Shown here in pieces: positions 42,849-54,100 of a stretch of 64,000 nucleotides of DNA. The notes beneath the pieces are model-generated. The model was given only the letters and a program-made list of their open reading frames with translations, did no database searches and was not told the DNA's origin. Numbering within the stretch: the stretch's first letter is position 1; the number at the start of each line of letters is the position of its first letter. This DNA comes from Circinella umbellata (taxonomy: Eukaryota > Mucoromycota > Mucoromycetes > Mucorales > Lichtheimiaceae), in NCBI GenBank assembly GCA_025093555.1, contig JAIWNF010000004.1, forward strand, positions 496,001 to 560,000. Direction: 5' to 3'. The position numbers were made by a program, and so were the translations under genes.

Positions 42849-44329
42849 TTATCCGATCATTCGGGTGACGATGTCATTGAATCCTTTGATCTTTGCGCAT
42901 TCTCGTTTGACGTTGTCCGCCCGCGATGTGTCCCACAAGCCTGCAGCAATCATAGTACGTGAGTATCTAAGACATACTTCCTCTCGGAAATAAGAATAGA
43001 GTTTCTTGTTATAAGTACGCTATTTAATTAAGCGCCCACCCAAAAATAAGTTATGTTAGTCTATTGAAATTCTACAATTTATATTAAAATAACTATTATA
43101 ATGATAATAATCAATTATATTACCTCTTTGGCACGTGTTTCCAATGGATAATGATGGGTTTGATGGATCAAGAAATCATCCGGAAGCACCCAATAATCAA
43201 TTCCTGCCAAATATATCTCATATAAACATGCAGCTTTGTTTGCACCATAACCGATAAATCGTTCTTCACACCATGGTGTTCCTTCCTTCTTGAAGATAAC
43301 ATAGGGTTCATACGAAAATGTATAATCCACCACCTTGTATGGTTCAGATGCACCGTACCAGCGGGTATAATTGGTTGCTCCATGACCAGGTTTCCAGGAA
43401 ATATGGAACATATCTAATTTACCATCCTGTACTTCTCCCATAAGTTTCCCTTTGTTTGTTGGGAAAACGTTCCAGTCCTCACCATCATCTGAATTAAGAT
43501 ATTCAAATGCAGGTACTACGATAGCACCTGTGCCACTGCGTAATATATCCATCAGCTGAGGATTTGCCTTGAGTGATTTCCGGAAATCTGTGCAAAGGTA
43601 GAAATCAACATCCAACATCATGATATACTCTGTACGAGCAAAAAACTTGGCAACATTACGCCACATGTTAAATTGACGATCAAACTTATCCACTACTAAA
43701 TGCAAATCAACGTAGCGGCGCATATCTGGATTTTCGTCGTAGAGGTGGTGCAGATCCGTTAAAATCTCTTGCTTTGAAGCATCATCATTAACATGAATGG
43801 CAACCGAGATGGGTCCCTTATAGCGTGTTGCGAGGCGACTTAAAACCTTGAAACGGTTATGAGTCACGAGTGTTGCAATGGTCACTTCTTCAGAGTCAGC
43901 AGATGCTTCGGCTTTGAAGTAGTAAGGAATTACTTTTGAAGGTCCCATGGCGTCCGAAAAGACTTTACTCAACATTAGATCTTCACTCGTACCTTTTGTT
44001 TTTTCAAGAAAAATATAAGGTACATGACAATAAAATAATAAGTTTAGTCCCATTTCCTTTTGCATTTGAAATGTAGCTTTAAGATTTTATAAATTATTAC
44101 CTTCAGTGTTACCCCATGTAACTTGGTGGTTACCGTGGTAGCGTTCTTGTAACTCGGATACACTTAGGATTTTCTCATCGGCAGGAGAACGAGGGGTGAT
44201 AGATGCACGTTTAGATGATGATGATTTTCCTACACCAAGAAGATGGCCTGTTGCATAAAACAAAGAACAAACAACGTAAATGATTGCAAAGTACTTTAGT
44301 ACTTTGGAGGCTGTTAACTTGTCGCGCAT
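42849..44329 (-). CDS. GT49-family (LARGE/B4GAT1-like) glycosyltransferase, type II membrane protein
   Basis: Three exons (44101-44329, 43124-43992, 42849-43019) give 422 residues. The start at 44329 (MRDKLTASKVLKYFAIIYVV) is chosen over an upstream non-ATG extension. A single signal anchor at ~residues 10-33 implies a Golgi type II enzyme with a luminal catalytic domain. The Glyco_transf_49 domain shows EVTIATLVTHNRFKVLSRLA, an IMMLDVDFYLCTDFR block with the DxD metal site, NVFPTNKGKLMG, YEPYVIFKKEGTPWCEERFI and DDFLIHQTHHYP. The third exon continues the domain with YNKKLYSYFREEVCLRYSR and RADNVKRECAKIKGF and is needed for a full-length protein. Animal members add glucuronic acid to xylose on dystroglycan; the fungal acceptor is unknown. 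Confidence 0.9.
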
Positions 44330-47300
44330 CAGTAAGGTCAAGAGGGAGGTTCTTTACGAAAGGAAAGTATATTCAGAAAAAAAGGACTGTTGGGTTTTGC
44401 GATTGTTATGAAAAAAAGGAGGAGCGGAAAGTCGTCAAATCAATGAGACAAAATCAAAAGCTTTGGAGATAATGTCAAAAGATTGTTGAATGGATTTTTT
44501 CGAAAAGTAGAAAGGTTGATGAAAGAGAGATTAAAATGACGAAAACCGCTTCAGGTTTTGAAGCAGAAAAGGATAGACGAATGTGCAAAGTTTCGGCTAG
44601 AGGGCGGAATCCTCTATCCCGCAAAAACAGTTTGAATCAAGTGGTGGATTTTACACCCAGCTCGAAAGTCGAGACATTCTAGCTCTGTACCACATGTAAT
44701 GTAACTTTGATCCAAACAATATATTCAATTTATTGCCTATTAAATAAACTTTTTTGTGACCCGCTCAACGAAAACTCATTTTTATCCTTTCACCTACCCA
44801 TCAACGTGGTTTTGCTTACTGTGCTGCGTTGGATTTGTAAATGAAATAGAGAAACACTTCAACTAAATGAAACAATAGAAAATGTCGGTATCAGAAAAGC
44901 ATGGATATTTTTTTTAACAGTCATCATTACCAATGATATTACTCTTTCTTTTTAGTTGCCAAATACAACAGCTTTTGAAATAGTAAACATTCAATAAAAT
45001 AATATTGATTACAATGACTACAACCGATCAATAATACAATTGCCATTATATTATTAGTAATTCATACAAATACCTAGAAAGATAAAATAATGAATTTTTT
45101 GCTATTATGAGTTTTCGCCCTTGATATATAAAATAAACAATTAGGATTAATAATTCACGATGCTTACCTATATCGACAAAATTATTCAAAAGTTCCTCTA
45201 AAATTAAAATAACAGTAATCATGTACGTTTATTAGTATGAAAACAAGTAGTAAATTGATCATGAAAGACTGAGATTTTTCATTAGGAAAATATCCGCGTG
45301 TTGAGAAACGAGGGTCTAATGTTACACCGATTGCATTTGCACACAATGTCAAATAGATGATGTTTTCTTGGTGACAATGATTTATTTTATGAATCTAATT
45401 TAAATGTCTAAATGAACGATTGAATAGAGAAAATGAAATGTGGCTGCTTTTTTTGGCCAATAAAAATATAACATCCTTCAGAAGCAATTGTACACATCGA
45501 TAACAACAACAAACACATATAAATTAGAGAGCGAAATAAGTTTATTTTACTAGATTATTCCTATTGTAATCTTTTGTTAGCAACACAGTTTTTGACAAAT
45601 TGATATGTGGCATTTTTTAAATCACAAAGTTTCACATTTCATAAACCTTGAATACTATTTAGATTATACGTATAATCCATTCTTTGATGCAAATTTTAGA
45701 TCCGAATAAGTTGCAGTCTATGGGGAACAATGTAACCAACGTTCTTGCAAATTTTTTAAATATTGATGATTTGTCATATATTATATAATTGTTAACAAAA
45801 AGAAACAAAGATTTACAGTATTTCAGCGTTAAATTATTAAAATGACAAATATAATGGTTTTTCACAGTAGTGATAGAATAGATAGAGAAAAATATTGTAA
45901 AATAGAATAGTGCTACCCTCCTAATATACTTAGATATATTAATACTGTTGTCGTGGACATGAGTGGTGCAGGAAAAACAAACGAGGAAAAGAAAAGCTGA
46001 ATTTTGACTAGGCAACAAGGCATTTCTTTCTCTCTGATACTACTACAAAAAGTTCACGGAGTGCACACGAGTGTAGTCCGAGACCATACTTGAAAAAATA
46101 TGTGAAGAGGGTGCTTGGCTAATGCATGTCGCATGTTGTTATACTTTTTTTTATGAACGCTGAGCACAATAAATAACGACTTTCTTTCTCCTCATTTCTT
46201 TTATTTTTATTTTCATTGTTTTTTGTTGTAAGTTACCCCTTCGGAACTTTTTCCCTCTAATATTCTCTACTAAATAATGGTCTTTGACTACATAACAAGT
46301 ATTGTATTCTTTTCGTCTATGTTATTAACTAAAAATAGTTATCATGTATTCGATTGTTTATTTTATTTTTTTCAAGAGTAAAGAAATCCCCTATTAGCGT
46401 ATTTGTTGATAATGTTTATTATGCGTAAAATAGATATATGCCCAAAGTACACTGACGTTTTAAAATTAGTAACCTCTCCCTAGTACAATTGTAGCATCCA
46501 GAACATCACACCAAGGGTAGAAGTCTGCTTCTGTTCTAAATACGTACTAGTTTTCAGTGTGTGTTTGTGTGTGTGTGTGTGTGTCGATATAGTTAAAAAA
46601 TACTTTTCTGTTCTTATAACTGATAACATAAAGAACTGATGACTTCGCTATTATTGTTTACTGGTTGACTCAAAACTTGACATCGAAATTATTAAATAGT
46701 TTTTATATATGAATAAAGAGAAGTTGAGCTATGTATTCCTCTCTTTGACTTTTACTGTGACTTTACTTGGTTGTACAATCTGATATAATACTTCACTTCT
46801 TATAAAAATTCTTTTGGATATGTACAGTGAAGGAGCCTCTCTGAGACCGCTTTAAAATTTATGATACCTCGACGCTTTTCTCAATACATAAGGTAACCGT
46901 GATGGGAAAGTGTTATTGATCAGCAATTATACTACGGTTGCTTTGGCGACACTAGTTAACGTATAGATATTAAGAGGTATCAATGTCAGTTAGAAAAACT
47001 ACGACTATTTTTGCTTTGGATTCGAAAGAAAGATAGTTAGTCTGCTCCATATATGGTAGCCACACTACTCTCATGAAACATGTTCAAGAAAAGCAAGGCC
47101 CAGGTACGAATAATAGCAATAAATAGCACAATCAGTTAACTTTATTTATTTTTTTCTCCATCATCATTGGGGGAAAAAGTGATCGATTTTTTAATGTCAA
47201 ATTGGATCAAGTATGTAGTCAACCACAACAAATACTTTAGTAGCTTTCCCAACTGATAAGAAAACCACCGTATGTAACCAACTTTATTAATCAAAAAAGA

Positions 47301-48077
47301 CTGCTTACTCTACTCATTTAATATATTCGAGTCATTCATTTACAATCATACGTATTTTAGTTAATATTGAGATAGCCAGAAAAGATATAATAGTATCAGC
47401 AGTATTACGTACTGTAATGTTCCTACTATTACCTGTTTTATTAGGTAAATAAATATTATTATTATTGCTATTTTCTTTTATTGTCACCACCACATGTTCC
47501 AAGCACAATTCATAATAATATCGTTATCTTGTATGTAATTTGATTGGATCCCGCTTTTGCATCTTTTTACAAAAGCAAATAGTATAAATACTCGGCCTTT
47601 TTTCAACCTTCAATTTCTTTTTTTTAGTTCTCTTTTTCCTTTAACTCTATCCTTACTTAATTTTATCTTGTTGTCTTTTTGATAGATTATCATTCATAAG
47701 TGATTCTATTAAGCGTTTTCTTTTTGGATTCAGACATACAATTCCTGGATATTAGAACTTTCACATACCAATATCCAATAATTATTAAGTTACTTATAAC
47801 CTTTATTCTATTTACTTAACATAAATCATACCAATTCCATGTAACGAAGCTCTTTATCATAACATGAAACACTTCAGTACATATAGAATTGTATTTTGTG
47901 GTAGTACTAATAATATAGCTAAAGATGCGAGATTATGATTAGACCTAATTAACAAGTATTGAGTTCAAATGAAAAAATAAATAAGAACACACAATAGATC
48001 AATAACAATGATTTACCATGAAGAAGAACAAAAGCAAAAATTTATGTGAAGCAAATTATAAATTTATTATTTCTAGC
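44330..48077. other. 3.7 kb gene-free AT-rich region
   Basis: The first ~400 bp (to ~44700) are GC-richer and probably form the glycosyltransferase promoter and leader. Beyond that there is no exon with coding character. The 119-residue ORF at 45659-46018 is Phe/Ile/Asn-rich as expected by chance in AT-rich DNA. A (GT)n repeat lies at 46567-46584. A T/C-rich block at 47570-47700 resembles a promoter leader, but no gene follows it in that direction. Confidence 0.45.
46567..46584. repeat. (GT)n dinucleotide microsatellite
   Basis: About nine perfect GT units, preceded by an imperfect GT stretch from 46557, in a gene-free tract. Confidence 0.8.
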
Positions 48078-49781
48078 TTATGCACCAAAAGACATTTTAT
48101 ACAATTTGTAGACCATTAAGCACAGTGGTATATAGGGTAACAACATCACATACATCATTCCAACATCGTATATAGTATTTTTTAAACGGATAGGCATGTG
48201 TAATTTCTCACGTCCATCCGGAAACTGACCATTTTCGTAAAAGTGTGCCAGCATTTTGTCCTTTTCTACCCATCGATCAAACAACCACTGTGAGAATACT
48301 TTATCATCCTGGAATGGAATATCCGGTATGCGGTATCTTCGAATATATACATGGATCTGTTTGGGGAAAATGCCCAGAGAGAAAATGCTGCGGATTGTAT
48401 AAACATTTTCTGGAATATCAGTTGCCTTCACTCCTTCATATCCAATTGTAAAGTCATACATCCACTCCGGATCATCGCCTAGTGTTTCCAGTATTAATTT
48501 CAAACCTGTGGATCGTGGAAGAAGAGTAAATCTGTTGTCGCTCTAACATATACATACATATTATCACCCAATATAATGATATATTTAATTACTTAATGAT
48601 TATATTGAATGACTGCTTATTTCCTTCCATTTCCCAACACCCAACATGATCCCAGAAATTCCACTATCTTCTTGTCATTATCCCACTTGTTGCATTTTCG
48701 CTTTTTAATGTAATTGTGCATATCATACCATATCGTTCTTTTTAGCAAAACTTGCTGATCGTTCGCGGGTACTTTCTGAAATGACTGAGAAAAATAGTAT
48801 ATCAGATGACATATTACAAACATCACTTTTCGGTATTCGGGTATACTAATTTACCTGTTCCTTCTGGAAACAGCATGAGCCATGTAGGTATTTTGTATCT
48901 TTTTGACCGTTCCAAGTTATTTACAATAGTTTCCTTGTCTAAGGCCAGCTTACGTTTAAGGAAGATAAAATTAAATACTTGCATCGCCTATAATAATAAT
49001 GAAAACGAACATTTGGGGAGGAATGACTATTAGTTTCTTGTTGTAATATCTGATTATTTGCCCCATCTATTATTAAATTTTCCTGCTCTCTTGCCCCATT
49101 CCTTGCTCCGTAAAATGTACCCTAAAATGGGAAAAATATTAACCATTTTGAATTACAACGATGGTAGTAACGTGTTTCTTCATCAATTTAGGAAAAGGAA
49201 AAAGTGAAAGGATGTAATGATGATGATATGAAATAGAAGACAACTTACAAACCAAAGACAGGTAGATATTTCAATGAATGTTTTAAAATAATCTTCATGG
49301 AGCCGTGTGCATTGGCAACAAACGCCACAAGCCAAATGTATAGCCAATCTGCATAAATCTAAATGAAATACGTTTTTTATATCTTTTTAATTACATGTAT
49401 CACTCTCCCCAAACGTAACAACCCCATTCTCCTTTTTTGTTTAATTACCTGATGGTTTGAAATAACAATAAGTCGTCTGGGAAATGTTACTCCAGTGGCC
49501 TTTCCCTGTTTATCACGCTGTACCATGTCGTTATCGCAAGATGAGTCAATGTTCAAAACGAATTCTGAAGGAGCAAAGGTTTGAATCAACCATACGACAA
49601 CATGAACCCATTGTTTCAAAATATAAGCAAGAAAATCATAGTACATAAATCTTGAGAAAGGCAATAAAAGGAATGCCCAGAGCTGACAAAGCACAAGTGC
49701 ACAAACTTGGATAAAGACTGCAGAATTAGTAATGACTAAATTTATGGTGGTTCTCGGAGTCCACCGCGAGACCGTTGTCAT
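48078..49781 (-). CDS. 1-acyl-sn-glycerol-3-phosphate acyltransferase-type (LPLAT/AGPAT) enzyme
   Basis: Exons at 49449-49781, 49249-49358, 49121 (1 nt), 48855-48987, 48729-48775 and 48078-48542 give 362 residues. The family transfers acyl groups to lysophospholipids in the ER. Motifs are NHQIYADW (catalytic HX4D), GSMKIILKHSLKYLPVFG, QVFNFIFLKRK, FPEGTESTRE (block III) and LLPRSTGLK, resembling the AGPAT3-5/LCLAT1 branch. Membrane segments lie at ~residues 13-45 and in the C-terminal 35 residues (YDVGMMYVMLLPYIPLCLMV). Exon 2 ends in phase 2 at a perfect donor (TT|GTAAGT) and exon 4 begins in phase 0, so one nucleotide is missing. A lone G at 49121, flanked by a strong acceptor (TTTTAG) and a donor (GTACAT), supplies it and yields the aligned sequence PVFGLAMQVF. 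The alternative is a frameshift. Confidence 0.87.
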
Positions 49782-50596
49782 GACGAAGAACAAAACGATT
49801 TAATATAACTTGGTTATAAAAAGAAGAGAAAAATATAAGAAAGAGTGATGGTGGTGGTGGTGATGGTGGTGGTGATGGTGGTATTTTTTTTTTTTTTTCA
49901 AAAAAAAAGAGAGAGAGGAGGGAAATAAGAAATGATATTAAAATGGAAAAAATTAGTCCTATTTTATTCTATTCTTCATAAGAGTTCATTTGCGTATAAA
50001 GAAACTGTAGATGTATCCCATGTGACCGTTGGCACAATGATCGCTCCACGTGAATTTTGCTCAAGCTTACCCATCTTAAAAAGATATTATACTTTCAATT
50101 TTGCGGATGGGGGTCGGGATAAGCCGATGAGCAAAAAAAGGTGCGACAAGGACAGTAAAAGCCAGCCAAACATTGATGCCTGAGACTCAGTCGTGGATCG
50201 GGTCAACTTCGGGTACGTAACGCAAAAAAATATATTTTTTCTCAGACGATGCTTCTGGACCCTCACGTTTTTTCATTACACTGCTCACGCAGCCACAATA
50301 ATATTAAAAATATTACTATTAACTTGGTCGCATTGTTGGGGAACTTTAAAAAAGTTACTGAAAAGACAGGTCCCAATAACGCACGGGCACCATCTCTGTT
50401 GTCTGAACTGCGATCGACATTATTTTTTATATTTTCTGCCCTATATAAATAAATACCTTCTTTATTCATCTGTTGGTTTCTTCTTTCTTCTTTACTTTCA
50501 CACACATTGTATCGTTATAATTTATACTTATATCCATTCCTTTCCCTTATCTTAATACTCTTCCTCTTTTTTTTATACTCTCAACGCCAAGCTAAT
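49782..50596. promoter_or_regulatory. Divergent intergenic region with TATA element and GGT/GAT repeat
   Basis: An 815 bp region between the acyltransferase and an orphan gene. Positions 49847-49882 carry tandem GGT/GAT units followed by a T-run. A TATAAATA element at 50444-50451 lies about 150 bp before the ATG at 50597, followed by a T/C-rich leader (50460-50580), a classical fungal promoter layout. The ORF beginning at 50507 reads through that leader and is not favoured as the start. Confidence 0.5.
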
Positions 50597-51136
50597 ATGC
50601 TTCCGCTAACAAAGGAAAATTTAACAAAACTTAACGATATAATGGCTGATCAACCTTATGATGTCGCAGACCATCATCATGAAAATCTTAACACTACGAG
50701 ATCATTATCGAGTATATCTGTATCTGTATCTGACGAAGACGAAGACGACGAAGACGAAGACAATAACGACTTCTACTTTTATTATTGCTATGATGAAAAT
50801 CAACACTCACATCATTATCAACAACAACCACGTCAAAAAAGAGCATCTACTTGGTCCGCTGGTTCGGCCAAGAAGTTCCTTGCACGCCATGGATCACGAC
50901 TTGTTAATAATAATACATACAGAACATCAGCAGGAGAGGATATCAATAGTAGTCGTGGATTCTGGACCAAGATGTTCGGAAAAAATAAACGTCAATCTAA
51001 GCAACAAGAACAGCAACATAACATTACCCGCTTATCAGGCACAGCGCCTGTTTGGTATAGTCAGTTTACTGTCAACCCCCCACCACCTTCTCCTGACCTG
51101 GTGTCAACATATTCATCATCCCCATCTCGCGCTTAG
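50597..51136 (+). CDS. Orphan acidic/Gln-rich protein
   Basis: An intronless ORF of 179 residues from the ATG at 50597, preceded by a TATA element and a pyrimidine-rich leader. I do not recognise the family. The N-terminus (MLPLTKENLTKLNDIMADQP) is helical. It is followed by a serine stretch (SLSSISVSVSD), an acidic run (DEDEDDEDEDNND), His/Gln-rich sequence, then a basic segment (KKFLARHGSRLV) and GFWTKMFGKNKRQSKQQ, and a Pro/Ser tail (PPPPSPDLVSTYSSSPS). There is no membrane segment after the chosen start. The basic GFWTKMFGKNKR motif could bind membranes or nucleic acid, but this is a guess. Composition is GC-richer than flanking DNA, supporting coding status. Confidence 0.65.
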   Translation: MLPLTKENLTKLNDIMADQPYDVADHHHENLNTTRSLSSISVSVSDEDEDDEDEDNNDFYFYYCYDENQHSHHYQQQPRQKRASTWSAGSAKKFLARHGSRLVNNNTYRTSAGEDINSSRGFWTKMFGKNKRQSKQQEQQHNITRLSGTAPVWYSQFTVNPPPPSPDLVSTYSSSPSRA

Positions 51137-54100
51137 GCAATTATATTTATTATAACTTATTATAGCTCTCACATGCCCATTCCTTTCATTTTTCTATTTA
51201 TTGCTTAAACTAGTTCATAACATTCCATATTGTTATTATGTATATACATAGCATGTTATACCCTTCCATCCACTCTTATTCTTTTATATATATTGTATAA
51301 GTAAAAGTTCTGTGCTTATCTATTTTTTCAACGGCGACACAAACTGTATCAAAAGCCCGACCCGATTTCGCCGCTTGGATTGCGGTCTTTTTAAATTTTC
51401 GTGTGCCTTTTTCATGGTAATTATGTTCCAGCGTTGGAAGTTAAATTTAGCCATACAAAATTAAAAAAAAGGAGCCGTGGGTTTGAGAATAGCCACATTT
51501 CCAATTTGGTATACTTGAATAAAATTTAACCATATGAACTTGGGATTGAACCATGTTCTCTGTATGGCATGGTAATGGATTTGTAAAAAGAGTTGTACTT
51601 TTTCAGAACTATATACTAAATGGGAAGTCACCATCGATATCAATTATAAGCAAAATTTGGAAGGCAAAGATAAAAAAAAAGGTTAAGAATTTACTAGCAT
51701 CAGAATCATGGGTACAGGTTGTGTTGATGGCTCACACAATACAAAAAATGATATTGAAGTTCTGAAGTTGACGAGTTACTAAGAGAATACAGGTACATTT
51801 AGCAGCAGAACCACTTTATATATCTGACTGGATTGGGGTTTTTTAAGTATTTTTCATTGGTGAGAAGCAGCATTAAGAGAAACATGTACGTGTTCTCACG
51901 TCTAATTCACTGAAGGGGGAACCATGCAAAATAAAGGGGTATATTGAGAGTCATTACTGCTCATGGTGATATAACCTCATTGAGATAAGGAATACATCGG
52001 CAGCTAGACAAGAATAGGAAAGGGATCGGCCTATACTCGGAAAAAATTTGGAATTTATAACATAAAAGTACATAGTTTTCGTATCAATACTTTGTTATGG
52101 GCAATGTTAGAAGTAACCATATGCCCATGGGCGGAGGTCAGTCTAGCTTTCCATTTTGATAAATATAAATCTTAACCCATAGGCAGTGTTGTCATTTATA
52201 GAATAATAGATGTCAAGAACTGGATTACAGAACTCGGCTTCTAATCATTATCATTACCTATACGATAGCTCTCTCGATTAAAGTTGATTATAAAATTTTA
52301 AACAAAAAATATATTGTTGACAAAGATCCTGTTCTGCAAGACTTGATACTAAAATCCTATTTCAAGAGCATTAGACCATATTCTCTGCGTAGACTGTATA
52401 AAACGTTCATTATCATCTTGAGGCCTTTGCTTAATAGGCTGTAAATCCATGAAAAAAAACAGTTTTCATTATATACGTACACAACAGTTACGATGACGTA
52501 TAAAAATTAAAGAATAACAATAGTACATAAATATTTTATAGATGAATAGTAAATGTCATACGTAGATATACTATCATAATCATTTTTATTAGCGGGTGAT
52601 TCAAAGGGCAGTAGCTTTTGGTTCAACTATGTCTATTATATGTAAAGATATATTTACTACAAGATATATTTATAAACAGATAAAGGATGACAAGGTAAAT
52701 AAGGCGTACTGTTAGAGTGATAGGTAGACATCTGGCGGTCTATTTAAAAATATGATATAACTCATATTTATATTATTTTATAGGTATTGAGATGAATGCA
52801 GTAGATACGATGGTAATATCAATTAAAAAGAGTACGTATTAGTGTTATGCAACAACACATTAAAATAAGTGTAGCTGAGCATCGTGGTAAAATGTAGCTA
52901 ATACGCGGCACAAACTAAAGATGTATCTTTATCTACGTATTGAACAAATAGCCAACCAAAAAGACAACAGCAGTATTCAAAAATATTAGTGATAGCTGAC
53001 GTGGGGAAAGCGTACTTATCTGCTATTTTTAACTAAGCTGGTTTTATATCACTACAAACTGTATAAAGTTCTCGTCTATAAGGTGACCATCTCTTTCCGC
53101 GATACTCAACAGACAATTACGTCTAAATGGATTCAGGTCTTTTACTATATATTTTATCGAATGCTTGTATGTATAGTAGTGTGTTTACGAGGATCAACAA
53201 GTAATCCCCCTCCTTTTTCAACTTTCGGAATAGAGATTTGGTCATCGAGGGAGGTGCTATTTTACTTTGATAAGGATATTTGCACTAAATACCAATAGTA
53301 ATAGGAGTTTATGAGTGTGAAATTGATTGGTATCTACTCTCTTCAATCTTGTTGATCGATCAGAATATATTATTGTCAAGATCGCCGTTAAATACTGCTT
53401 GTCTCAACTAAGGGCTGTTTGTTTCTGAGTTCTTTTTACAATTAAAAGATTCTCAATATTGAGTTTAATTTAGCACGGTTTTTTCTTATAATCCAAGAAA
53501 GCTTTTGTCCAACTTTGCAGTCCAATGTGGATATGTGGCTCATTTTCATTTTATATTGAGGCCAAATTCTACTTTTTTCAATGCTGTAATTTTTTAATAA
53601 CATGCTACTTTTTGTTTCAAAAAATATTCTTATCAACTACAAGTTCTTTTACAGTTATTCATAATACGTATTAAATTATAGTTATGTTTTATTTTTATAT
53701 ACGTAATCTTTTACATTGATGTACTAAAGCTTACTGTCCTATGATACTTTTATTACGTAGTTTTCTTATGAGGCATCGATCTTTACCATAATTAGTAACA
53801 AAAATTGAAACCGAAGGTAAACGCATCTCGACTGATCTATTAAAACTCGACGTTTGGGAAAACGTGTAATTGATTTGTCATATTATGTCATAGATTCATT
53901 ATAAAGCAATAAAAACTGAAATAAAGGCCTTTTTGTTTTATATTTATCTTTACTTTCCACATACATCTACGCGCATCGATTGGTTTGGGAATGGTCATAT
54001 TTCTAAAGTGATATTTATTACTTACGACGGCGCCAGTTGAAACATATATTATTAAATAATTCAGATAATGCAAAATGTAAATCTATACTATAGAGGGTAG

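Noticed and set aside
44590..44700. GC-richer patch with short inverted segments that suggested a tRNA or structured RNA
   Set aside because: No box A/B pair or cloverleaf with the invariant T-loop could be fitted; more likely promoter or leader of the GT49 gene.
45659..46018. 119-residue minus-strand ORF in a gene desert
   Set aside because: Composition (Phe, Ile, Asn, Tyr) is as expected from AT-rich noncoding DNA; no leader or splice context.
49022..49120. Reading GYILRSKEWGKRAG as an exon of the acyltransferase
   Set aside because: It needs the wrong entry phase, lacks a donor that returns to frame, and does not match the family, which expects the QVFNFIFLKRK block to follow PVFG almost directly.
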